Shown one piece after another: positions 46,838 through 56,638 of a stretch of 64,000 nucleotides of DNA (within the stretch, counting starts at the first letter, position 1; each line of letters starts with the position of its first letter). The translations under genes and the position numbers were made by a program. A model generated the notes under the pieces. That model was not told the DNA's origin. It saw only the letters and a program-made list of their open reading frames with translations, and searched no databases. Where the stretch lies: assembly GCF_002288925.2 (NCBI RefSeq), contig NW_022098021.1, forward strand, positions 33,882,314-33,946,313, read 5' to 3'. Source of the DNA: Delphinapterus leucas. Lineage: Eukaryota > Chordata > Mammalia > Artiodactyla > Monodontidae.

Positions 46838-48659
46838 ATTTAGTCTAATTTACTGTGTTTATGGTCTGCTTTCTGCAGGCTGCAGGGTCGTAGCTCCTCT
46901 TGCTTCTATTGTTTGCCCCCTAGTGGGTGAGGTTGGCCCAAGGGCTTGTGTAGGGTTCCTGGTGGGAGGCATTGGTGTCTGTGATTTGTTGGGTGGAGCT
47001 GAGTCTTTTCCCTCTGATGGGCAGTGCTGCATCATGTGGAGAGTTTTGGGGTCTCTGTGAGCTTAGTAGGAGTTTAGGCAGCTTGTCTGCTGGTGGGTGG
47101 GTCTGTGTTCCTATCTTGCTGTTTGTTTGGTGTGAGGTGTCCAGCACTGGAGCCTGCAGACAGCTGGGTGGAGATGGGTCTTGGTGTCAAGGTGGATACC
47201 TCTAGGTAGGTCTCTGGACCAGTTGTGGGCACTCTGAGGCCAGCTCAGACACTGAGCTATAACTCTCACGTGTACTTACCACAAATGTCTACTGGTGCTA
47301 CAGCTACACCAGTCTTATTGTGGGAACACTTGTTGTTTATTCAGATATTCCACAGATGCAGGATTTACCAAGCCTATTGAGGGGATTTAATTTGTGGCTT
47401 GTGCATCTGTACGGAAAGATTTCTGTTCCTTTTCCCTCAGGAGTCTGTTCCCCACCCAGGTGATGGGGATTGAAAACAGTGGCTCATTGGGGCACACTTA
47501 CTCCCTCAGGCTGGGGAGTGGTATGTTGGCCAAAATTGGGGTGTGCTTGAATTGCCTGTGGTAGCGGGAACTGGCAGGCAGTTACAACAGACTGGAGCTT
47601 GTTCGCTCTGGTGGGAGTCCTTCCCAGTGCCTGCAGAGGCAAGGCCTGGTATGTGGGGGTGACAGTGGCCCAGCCCCTTGTGTGCCACTCAACAAAGGTG
47701 CCTTGTTTTCTAGGCAGAACACACTTCCTCTAGGGGCATTCCTGTTCTCACATCCCCTCACACCCATCCCCTCTGCTACATCCGAGCAGCCAAAAGAGGT
47801 CCTTTACCTGGACCTGCCCTCTTAACCACATGCTTTAGCACTCAACCCCCACCAGTACTGGCAGATTCCCATCTCAGGCAGGGGCGTCCAGGGCTGATTC
47901 CTGAGGAGGCTTTAGGATGGGCGGCATCCCACCCTGGAGCCTATGTGGGCAGAGGAGGCCTTGGCTTGAAGGACATGTGAGACTGCTCAGATGGGTGCCT
48001 CTCCCAGTGCTCATGGAGGCTGAAGAAGCTGGCAGGTGGGGAAAGGGGTTGCAGTGGCAGCCCTTCCCCTTGTAAGCCACTCAACAATGATGCCTCACTT
48101 CTTTTTCCTGGTTGTGGAGCTCCTTACTCCTGTCCCTTCAGGCTGTCTTTTCACAGCCAGTAGCTGTCCCCTCCCTGGGTCCATGCTCCAAACTCCACTT
48201 GCCAGCACCCAGCCCCCCTGTGCAACAGGAGACTCATGACTCAGCCCGGGGTGCACAGAGCAGTAGCAGAGAACTTGCATGGAATTCTTACTTTGTCCTG
48301 CCTTCCACAGACCATCTGCTGCATTCTCCTTTGATCCCCTGAAGGTCCCTTTCTGTCCCAGCTGATTTCCTCACTGTTAGGAAGTTTTTCTGAGTGTGGG
48401 GACCTCTCCTCCCCTTCAGCTTCCCACCAGTGTTCCTGGTCCCTTTTTTGATTCCTCTTTTCTTTCTTTCTTTCATCCTACCCTGTTGCAAGAGGATTTT
48501 CTTGTCCTTTTAGGTGTCCAAAGTCTTTTGCTAATATTCATCAGGGGCTCTGTCAGAATTGTTCTATTTGTAGATGTATTCTTGATGTACTTGTAAGGAG
48601 AGATGAATTCCACATCCTCATATTCTGTCATCTTGACTCCTCCAAGATCCATACTTTTC
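46838..48659 (-). promoter_or_regulatory. L1 5' UTR (internal promoter region), copy J
   Basis: GC-rich compared with its surroundings, about 1.8 kb, ending at the target-site duplication. The outermost bases on the minus strand contain GGAGGAGTCAAGATGAC, resembling L1 5' starts. Overlapping small frames on both strands (46920-48596) arise from base composition and carry no domain. Confidence 0.75.
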
Positions 48660-48672
48660 TGTTCATTCTACT

Positions 48673-49934
48673 TTTGAAGTTTTATTTTAAAACCAAAAGT
48701 GTGTTTTTTTATCTTCCTAATTTTTCTTTTAATCATAATTATTCAGGTCCTTTAGAGTGCACAGAAATTCTCAAGAATTCAAATGGAAAGTTATTCATTT
48801 AGATAAGAAACTTGAAAAATAATCTGATCATATCAATGATTTTAAAATGTTCAAATTTAATGATTGACCATTGTAAAAAGTTAATGTCTATAGTTAATTT
48901 CATAAAGAAATTACCAGGGGTTATAGGTGTCTAGGAATGAGGTTTGGAGTAGGTGAGTGGTATATACTGCAAATGAATTATAATAGAGCAGAGAGAAGAG
49001 GTTTTAATTCAGAGATGCTTTACTTGCCTTTGAAGATGTCAACAGAAATTCATTTTCCTTACTTGATTCCTGACTTTTATTTCTACCTAATTTCCAGCCT
49101 CAACTTTCCCTGGCACTTCACTTTGTGGCTCATATTCCCAAATCAGTATAGAAAGATCAGGCATATTTAGAGAGTCATGTGGTCTTCAGGAGAAGGAGCT
49201 GATTATAACTTCCTTCCTCCAAATTTAAAGTGAGTTCCGACTCAAGAATATTAGAATCTTTTTATATAGAAAATGTTTTACCAGCTCAAACTTATGACAA
49301 ATGTTTTGACAGACACCAGTTTGTCTCTGGAGAAAATAGGACAGCATATTTAAAATGGGTATGTTCTTCAAAATTACAGGACAATTACAACCCCCTGGAT
49401 TTGGAACTCTCTTTCACCCCTCTCTCCATGATTCCAGGATCTACAAATGTTACAATTATTTCTTTGATTTCAACCACATCATTCTCTTTGATCTTAGAGC
49501 CCTTTTGAACTTTTATTGGGTATTTGATTACTGGGTTTTGTACTTTGAAATTTTGATTTTCCTTCCACAGAAACTGGAACTTTTCCAAAGTGCTTCCTGT
49601 ATTTGGTTGGGAGCTCTGAACTTTTTATTTGTAAATCACATGATTCATTTCTTCCTGAAGAATCAGCAAGAAGGTCATGAAAGTATCATTTTCCTAGGAT
49701 ATATGCAAAAATAATGGCAGCTGTTGACACACTAATAAGAAGATCCTGTGACCTATTCTGGTTCAGTTTTACTTTTCTCTCTTCCACTATTCTAAGGAGA
49801 AACATTATGCTTTGGACTCCAACACTGAGTCTCAACACTCCACCGTACATCTAAGAAGTGCTTGATTTTACAAAGCATAGTAGTTATTTCTTTTCCCTGG
49901 AATCTCAAAAGATTTTTTGTCATTCATGGCTTGG
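48673..49934. other. Non-coding DNA
   Basis: No gene supported. Open frames at 49230-49714 overlap each other in different frames and show no domain. Confidence 0.5.
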
Positions 49935-50190
49935 TTTAGAATCACTTCTTGTGGGAGCCCTCCCCAACCTCATGGTCTAATTAACACTCAGGTCCTTTCT
50001 ATTTTTCCATCTTTATTGCTATCACTGCCTCATGTTTTATTGCTCATTGTTTGTTAATTTGTTTATTTGCTTTCTTCCTCCACTAGAACACAAGATCCAT
50101 GACTGAGGAACCAGGTCTCTGTGTGCACTCCTGCAAAGGAACAGTTGCTGGCATAAAGAAGACCCTCAGGAAATGTTGGTTGAATAGCAG
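49935..50190 (+). mobile_element. L2-type LINE tail (tentative)
   Basis: The sequence CCTCCACTAGAACACAAGAT, GACTGAGGAACCAGGTCTC, AGTTGCTGGCATAAAGAAG, then AAATGTTGGTTGAATAG follows the layout of the L2 3' end (CCACTAGA...GCTCC, CAGGGAC, GGCACATAG, AATGTTTGTTGAATG). Strongly diverged. Confidence 0.6.
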
Positions 50191-51101
50191 ACTGTATATT
50201 GATAACTGAAGGTCTCTTTAAAACTACTGATGTTGCACATCTCTAAATGTAAATCAATAACAATTAAAATTCAATATTATATTAATTTTGTTTAACTGAA
50301 AACATGGAATTACATATACTTCAAATCGTTTTAGAAAAGATGTTAAATAGTAAAAATTCAACTCTAATAATTTTCTAAATGTAGCTAATTTGTTCAAAAA
50401 TATTATTAATAATTGTGTAGTTGATTTTGAATTTTTATTTCTGAGCATCATTAGTATGCCTACAAGCTGGTAAAAATGAAAACATTTCTTTGTGCTTTTA
50501 ATGATATTTAATTTAAAGGTACATACATTCTTGATGAACTTGGAGATAACTTTTTCAATCATCATGGCTAGTCATTGTGTCCAAAGGTTTTATTTCTTTT
50601 TCTCCTGCTGCTACAAGAATGCCCTTAACTTTGCACTCTTTCTGAACTAATACTTTTGTTATTGTCCAGAAATCAGAAATAGCATGTGACTATTACATCA
50701 TACATAATTTTTCCACCAAAACACTTGAGAATAACTTGGATTTATTTATTAGAATTTTATTTTCCCAAATCTTGCAGTATCCTAGAGTTTACATAACTAA
50801 CCTTAAGCCAAATGCCAGAGGACATGCACTAAGCTCCTATTTAAAATCTACTCACGGTGCAGTTTAAATATTTAGTAGAGACATCTTAAACGTGCATCCT
50901 TAGTTTACTGAAAATGGATTTTCTAAAAATGGATATTGGATATTAATATCAGGCATTCATATAAAGACATGTTTTGTTAACCTAATCTAAAGAAGACTAA
51001 TGATGGTGATCATATATATTTGTTTAACTAACCCAACTTCTTTCTGTACTGGTAATTTCTACAGCCCACCTCTTCATTTTTATTACTTTGTTTTCATTTT
51101 A
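50191..51101. other. AT-rich non-coding DNA
   Basis: No gene or clear repeat. Confidence 0.5.
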
Positions 51102-51113
51102 TAACTTATCTTT

Positions 51114-51659
51114 TTTTTTTAACATCTTCATTGGGGTATAATTGTTTTACAATGGTGTGTTAGTTTCTGCTTTATAACAAAGTGAATCAGTTATACATAT
51201 ACATATGTTCCCATATCTCTTCCCTCTTGCATCTCCCTCCCTCCCACCCTCCCTATCCCACCCCTCTAGGTGGTCACAAAGCACCGAGCTGATCTTCCTG
51301 TGCTATGCAGCTGCTTCCCACTAGCTATCTCTTTTACATTTGGTAGTGTATATATGTCCATACCACTCTCTCACTTTGTCACAGCTTACCCTTCCCCCTC
51401 CCCTTATCCTCAAGTCCATTCTCTAGTAGATTTGCGTCTTTATTCCTGTATTTGCTCCTAGGTTCTTCATGACCATTTCTTTTTTTTTTTCTTAGATTCC
51501 ATATATATGTGTTAGCATACGGTATTTGTTTTTCTCTTTCTGACTTACTTCACTCTGTATGACAGACTCTAGGTCTATCCACCTCACTACAAATACCTCA
51601 ATTTCATTTCTTTTTATGGCTGAGTAATATTCCATTGTATATATGTGCCACATCTTCTT
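51114..51659 (-). mobile_element. Young-type L1 3' end with perfect target-site duplication
   Basis: The antisense 3' UTR starts with a T-tract and includes GGGGTATAATTGTTTTACAA, GGTCACAAAGCACCGAGCTG, AGCTGCTTCCCACTAGCTAT and CTTACTTCACTCTGTATGAC, ending in ORF2 text at 51659. The 12-bp TAACTTATCTTT is identical at 51102-51113 and 51660-51671. The 3' UTR type (CCTCCCTCCCACCCTCCCTA block) differs from that of copies G, J and L, so this is another L1 subfamily. Confidence 0.94.
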
Positions 51660-51870
51660 TAACTTATCTTTGATTCATGTTTCTTTACTGAATGAAGGTT
51701 GTTCATTAATATAGAAAGTGCTGGCCTTTGTTTTATATTTCTAATATAATATATTTATATAAATGTGTTAAAAAAAGAAATCATGAAACTTCTAAAATTA
51801 GAAATTTAAGGAACTAGTACCTGCCTGCCTTTTGGCATTGCTGCATAACAAGAAATTTATTTTGACATTT

Positions 51871-52075
51871 TGTGGTTCTGAACCAGTGGGAATTTTGCCA
51901 CCCAGGAGACATTTGGCAATGTCTGGAGAAATTTTGTTTGTCACAACTGGGATGTACTAATGTTATCTAGTGAGTATAAACCAGGGAAGTACTAAACATC
52001 CTATAATGTACAGAACAGCCTCTGAAACAAAGAACAATGTGGTCCAAAGTGGAAATAGTGCTGGATTGAGAAAAA
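51871..52075 (+). mobile_element. hAT-like MITE, unbroken copy
   Basis: TGTGGTTCTGAACCAGTGGG, ATTTGGCAATGTCTGGAGAA, TGTCACAACTGGGATGTACT, AACATCCTATAATGTACAGA and finally GTGCTGGATTGAGAAA form a roughly 200-bp non-coding element. It is the relative of the split copy at 33869/36643 and shows how that copy fits together. Confidence 0.75.
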
Positions 52076-52221
52076 GTAGTTTATACAAATAAAATTTTGA
52101 AAATTGACTTAAAAGTAAACTTTAAAAGCTTACTTTTAAAACCATAGATAAAAGGTATGCTTACTTAATATATTTAAAGTTCTTCAAAGAGACTAAAGTA
52201 TTCAAAAATGTCTTCGCCTTA

Positions 52222-52257
52222 GAGGAAAATATGAATAGTGAGGAAAATATGAATAGT
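52222..52257. repeat. 18-bp tandem duplication
   Basis: GAGGAAAATATGAATAGT occurs twice head to tail, followed by a partial third unit. Confidence 0.9.
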
Positions 52258-52280
52258 AAGGAAAATAAAAAATGAAGTCA

Positions 52281-52432
52281 TAGGTAATGGGAGAAGAGGT
52301 TGTGTAGGCTTTTGTAAGCCATTCTATGAAATTTGGTTTTTACTTTGCATGAAATAAGAACCACTATATAATACAGAGCAGAGGAGAAGCATAATCTACT
52401 TTGTGTTTTAACAGGATTGTTTGGTTACTATG
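52281..52432. repeat. Ancient repeat family X, left part of a split copy
   Basis: Ordered words TTGTGTAGGCTTTTGTAAGCC, then AGAGCAGAGGAGAAGCATAA, then TTTTAACAGGATTGTTTGG. The element is interrupted by the MLT1 LTR and continues at 53026. Confidence 0.55.
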
Positions 52433-53025
52433 GTAGAATTCTAAAGATACTCTCCAAGTTTCCCTTCCCCTAGTTATTCAATTAAACACTAATCTAGGTT
52501 CTGCTATGCAGGGACTTTGCAGATGTAATTAAGATCACAGGCCTTATCTGGACAGGTCCAGTCTAATCACTTGAGACCTTAAAGCAGAGACATTTCTCCA
52601 TCTGGTTAGTCAGAGGGATGTGGCAGATGGCGGGGGAGAGATGAATTCAAAGTGTGAGAAAGGTGCCACCCACCATTGCTAGCTTTGAAGATGGAACAAG
52701 GAGGTCACATGCCAAAGAATGTGAGCAGCTTCTAGAACCAAAGAACCAAACTTAACCAAATGCCAGCAAGAAAACTGGAATGTTAGACCTACTGCATGGA
52801 ACTGAATTCTGCCAACAAATTGAACCACCTTGGAAGCATATGTTTCCCTAAAGCCTCTAAAAAGAACACAGTCCTGCTGTCACCTTGATTTGGTCTAAAC
52901 AGAGGACCAGATGAGCCATACTGCACTGGAGTTCAGACCTATAGAAACTCTAAGATAATAAATGTTTGCTGGTTTAAGTCATTAATTTTGTGATAATTTG
53001 TTTCAGCTACAATAGTAAATTATTG
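52433..53025 (+). mobile_element. MLT1-type LTR (MaLR), sense
   Basis: GGACTTTGCAGATGTAATTAAG, GGAACAAGGAGGTCACATGCC, CAAAGAATGTGAGCAGC, CAGTCCTGCTGTCACCTTGA, then GATAATAAATGTTTGCTGG and GATAATTTGTTTCAGCTACA follow the MLT1 LTR from near its start to its end. The AATAAA-type signal sits where the LTR's own poly(A) signal belongs. No internal region or protein-coding part accompanies it, so it is a solo LTR. Confidence 0.85.
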
Positions 53026-53600
53026 CTGTGGTGAGAATTGCAGACTGTAGAAAAACAAGGGTAGAAATGGAAACATCTGACAATAACCTGACATGAGATG
53101 ACGGTAGTCTGGAATAAGGTGAGAGGGGTGGAAACAATGAATAGTGGATGGATTCTGGATATGTCTTGAAGATAGAGTCAATAGGATTTTCTAATGGATT
53201 GGATAGTTGGTATGAGGGGAAATAGAAAATACGAGGGCAATACAAAGGTGTTATCCATCCCCAACTGGATGGATTAAGTTGCCCTGAACTAAATTGGATG
53301 CATCTGAGCAGATTGAGGGAAAATTAGGAAATTGGTTTAGAATGTGTTGAGTTTATGACTCAGGTTAGTCATCTAGTTGGAGATATTGTGCAGGCGGTTG
53401 AAATCTCAAGTTCAGGAGGTAATTCTTGACTGAAAAGATGTTATTGTCAGTATATAGATGATATATAAAGCCATGAGTTAACCAAGGAAGTGAGTATAGC
53501 CAAAAGGAGAGGTCTAAGGAGTGAGCTTTGGGACTCTCCAACATTTAGAGGTCATAGAGATGAAGAGGAAGTAGAAGTCACCACTGTGCTGAGAGAAAAT
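53026..53600. repeat. Ancient repeat family X, right part of a split copy
   Basis: TGGATTCTGGATATGTCTTG, AATGGATTGGATAGTTGG, ATATAAAGCCATGAGTTAAC, CAAGGAAGTGAGTATAGCC and CTTTGGGACTCTCCAACAT follow in order. It continues the element broken at 52432. It carries no protein-like frame. Confidence 0.55.
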
Positions 53601-54764
53601 AAAAAGCAAGAGAGTAAGTCTAATGAAAACAGTGTTGTGACAGTTTAAAAACCATTTTTAAATAATTTAAAATATTTATCTGAAGATGTATATATATAGA
53701 TTTGAAACAAGTAGAGATACATACAGTAATACTTGTTGAGAGTCATTTATCCTAAAGAAGAAATATGAAGCACAAAAGTTTATTTTTTTTACTTGAGGAA
53801 AATTCACTTTATGTTTTTCTCATCTCTAGTCATTTGAACTTGTGAGCTTTTGAAATATTGCTTAGGCCAATGAAAAATGATTTTAAGTTTCATAGTTTAA
53901 TGAGCTTCAAAAAATTACCTAATTATTATTTTTTTCTTTCAGTAACCCAAGATGTTAAGTCCTGGTTTGTCTCCATTAATGTGAAATCCTGATATCCTGC
54001 CAAATCAGAGCAAATTTACTAGATATTAGTAAAGGAAACCTTAAGATTTGTGACAAATGCTAGGCTTTTCTCTCAACAAAAGGGGGTTAAGTCATTCTCT
54101 TCCTGCCTATTTCTGTTAGCTATCCTTACCAGGTTAAGAGTGACTATTGTTTTTCTTAGTTAAGTACAATGTTTTATTTTAAACTGTTCAGCATCAGGGA
54201 CAGCATGTATCTGACACATGTACATCCTCAAACTTTTCCACTGTCATTGTTTGTGGATCATTTCACACTTTTCAGTTGATTAAGGACATTACATCAGAAT
54301 CCATCTTAGCTTAGCCTTCAAGGCAGCACTATCAAAGGAGAGGTATGATGACTCAAAATTAAACCATTTACCATCCTTGTTCTAGTGTCTCTTGAATACA
54401 CACCAAGGGTATAAAACATAATTACTTCTTCTCCATGTATTGCCCAATAATTTGGCATAAAAATGTGCATCTCTAAATGGTAGAGGTCTTCAGTGATTAT
54501 GAACAACATATTTCAATGTCACATACTTCATCTCTTCCCACACTCTACTAGTCAAAATACATTTCATTTCCTCTTGGTTAAAAATTACCTTAAGAGGCAT
54601 TATGTATACTTTTAGGAAGCATTATTAACTCACCCTTTAAATAGTCATACAGACATATATCTTTATCTTTGTTTATTTTGTGATCATGAAGAGTACTGGG
54701 CTTGAGACTTCATGGAGATAAATACTCATGTGTTTATTCCTAAAAAAAAGATGCAATTTAGAGT
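53601..54764. other. AT-rich non-coding DNA
   Basis: No gene or recognisable repeat. Confidence 0.5.
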
Positions 54765-55672
54765 TAGCGAGGAGATTGAGTCAAGATGGTGGAGTAGAAG
54801 ATGTGTGCTCACTCCCTCTTGTGAGAGGACCAGAATCATAACTAACTGCTGAAAAATCATTGACTGGAAGACACTGGAACTCACCAAAAAATATACCCCA
54901 CATCCAAAGACAAAGGAGAAGCTGCAATGAGATGGTAGTAGGGGCGCAATCACAATAAAATTAAATCCCATAACCACTGGATGGGTGACTCACAAACTGG
55001 AGAACAATTATACCACAGAAATCCACCCACTGGAGTGAAGGTTCTGAGCCCCACGTCAGGCTTCCGAACCTGGGGGTCCAACAATGGGAGGAGGAATTCC
55101 CAGAGAACCATTCTTTGATGGCTACCAGGTTTTGATTGCAGGAATTCAACAGGACTGGGGGAAACAGAGACTCACTCTTGGAGGGCCCACACAAAGTAGT
55201 GTGCACATCAGGACCCAGGGAGAAGGAGCAGTGACCCCATAGGAGACAGAACCAGACCTACTTACTAGTGTTGGAGGGTCTCCTGCAGAGGCAGGGGGTG
55301 ACGGTGTCACTGCGGTGACAAGGACACTGGCAGCAGAAGTTCTGGGAGTTATTCCTTGACATGAACTCTCCTGCAGTCCATCATTAGCCCCACCAAAGAG
55401 CCTGTAGATGCCAGTGCTGGATCACCTCAGGCCAAACAACCAACAGGGAGGGAACTCAGCCCTACGCATGAGCAGATAAGCAGATTAAAGTTTTACTGAG
55501 ATTTTCCCAACAGAGCAACACCCAGCTCTACCCACCACAAGTCCTTCCCATCAGGAAGCTAGCACAGGCCTCTTAGTTAACCTCATCCATCAGACGACAG
55601 ACAGCAGAAGCAAGAAAACTACAGTCCTGCAGCCTGTGGAAAGAAAACCACATTCAAATAAAGATAGACAAA
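54765..55672 (+). promoter_or_regulatory. L1 5' UTR, copy L
   Basis: About 900 bp upstream of the ORF1 start, moderately GC-rich, with an end (CAGTCCTGCAGCCTGTGGAA) that is also seen just upstream of ORF1 in copy G. G and L therefore belong to related subfamilies. Internal promoter by family knowledge; no activity can be judged. Confidence 0.75.
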
Positions 55673-56580
55673 ATGAAAATGGAGAGGGCTATATATCAGA
55701 TGAAGGAACAAGATAAAACCCTAGAAAAATAATTAAATGAAGTAGAGACAGGCAACCTTCCAAAAAAAGAATTCAGAATAATGATAGTGAAGATGATCCA
55801 GGACCTCAGAAAAGGAATAGAGGCAAAGATCAAGAAGATGCAAGAAATATTTAACAAAGATATAGAAGAATTAAAGAACAACAGAAATAAAACCAGAAAT
55901 GAACAGTAAAATAACTGAAATGAAAAATACACTACAAGGAAGCAATAGCAGAATAACTGAGACAGAAGAAAGGATTAGTGACCTGGAAGACAGAATGGTG
56001 GAATTCACTGCTATGGAACAGAATAAGGATAAAGGAATGAAAAGAAATAAAGACAGCGTAAGAGACCTCTGGGACAACATTAAATGCACCAGCATCATAT
56101 TATAGGGGTCCCAAAAGGAGAAGAGAGAGAGAAAGGATCGAGAAAATATTTGAGAGATTATAGTTGAAAACTTCCCTAAAATGGGAAAGGAAATAGCCAC
56201 TCAGGTCCAGGAAGTGCAGAGAGTCCCAGGCAAGATAAAACCAAGGAGAAAAATGCTGAAACACACAGTAATCAAGGTGACAAAAATAAAAAACAAAAAA
56301 AAACATTAAAAGCAACAAAGGAAAACAACAAAAAACATATATGGGAACTCCCATAAGGTTAAGAGCTGATTACTCAGCAGAAATTCTACAAGCCAGAAGG
56401 GAGTGACACAATATATTTAAAGTGATGAAAGGGAAGAACCCAGAACCAAGACTACTCTACCCAGCCAGGATCTCATTCAGATTTGATGGAGAAATCAAAA
56501 GCTTTACAGAGAAGCAAAAGCTAAGAGAATTCAGCACCACTAAACCAGTTCTATAACAAATGCTAAAGGAACTTCTCTAA
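55673..56580 (+). pseudogene. L1 ORF1 remnant, copy L
   Basis: The start ATGAAAATGGAGAGGGC at 55673 is followed by an in-frame stop after about 20 codons. A coiled-coil segment with ISDLEDRMVEFTAMEQNKD is readable at 55899-56105, and the C-terminal segment around 56440-56580 ends at CTTCTCTAA, the position of the natural stop. Start and end are in different frames, so frameshifts separate them. Confidence 0.85.
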
Positions 56581-56638
56581 GTGGGAAACACAAGAGAAGA
56601 AAATAAACTACAAAAACAAACCCAAAACAATTAAGGAA

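Larger units (their letters stand above)
41919..48659 (-). mobile_element. LINE-1 copy J, apparently full length, with target-site duplication
   Basis: A 6.7-kb L1 read from 48659 down to 41919: a GC-rich 5' UTR of about 1.8 kb, ORF1, ORF2, a 3' UTR and a T-rich (A-tail) end. The flanks TGTTCATTCWACT at 41906-41918 and 48660-48672 form a 13-bp duplication with one mismatch, supporting a complete single insertion. Its 5' UTR is different from and longer than those of copies A and L. Stops, frameshifts and altered catalytic motifs make it inactive. Confidence 0.94.

Noticed and set aside
46148..46843. 231-residue open frame on the plus strand, hydrophobic
   Set aside because: Antisense of the copy J ORF1 remnant; same artefact as above.
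46920..48596. Many Pro/Ser-rich small open frames on both strands
   Set aside because: By-products of the GC-rich 5' UTR of copy J.
49230..49714. Two overlapping open frames of 92 and 119 residues in unique DNA
   Set aside because: Different frames compete over the same bases, composition is T-rich and no motif is visible. I cannot support a gene.
55696..56354. Minus-strand hydrophobic open frames
   Set aside because: Antisense of the copy L ORF1 remnant.
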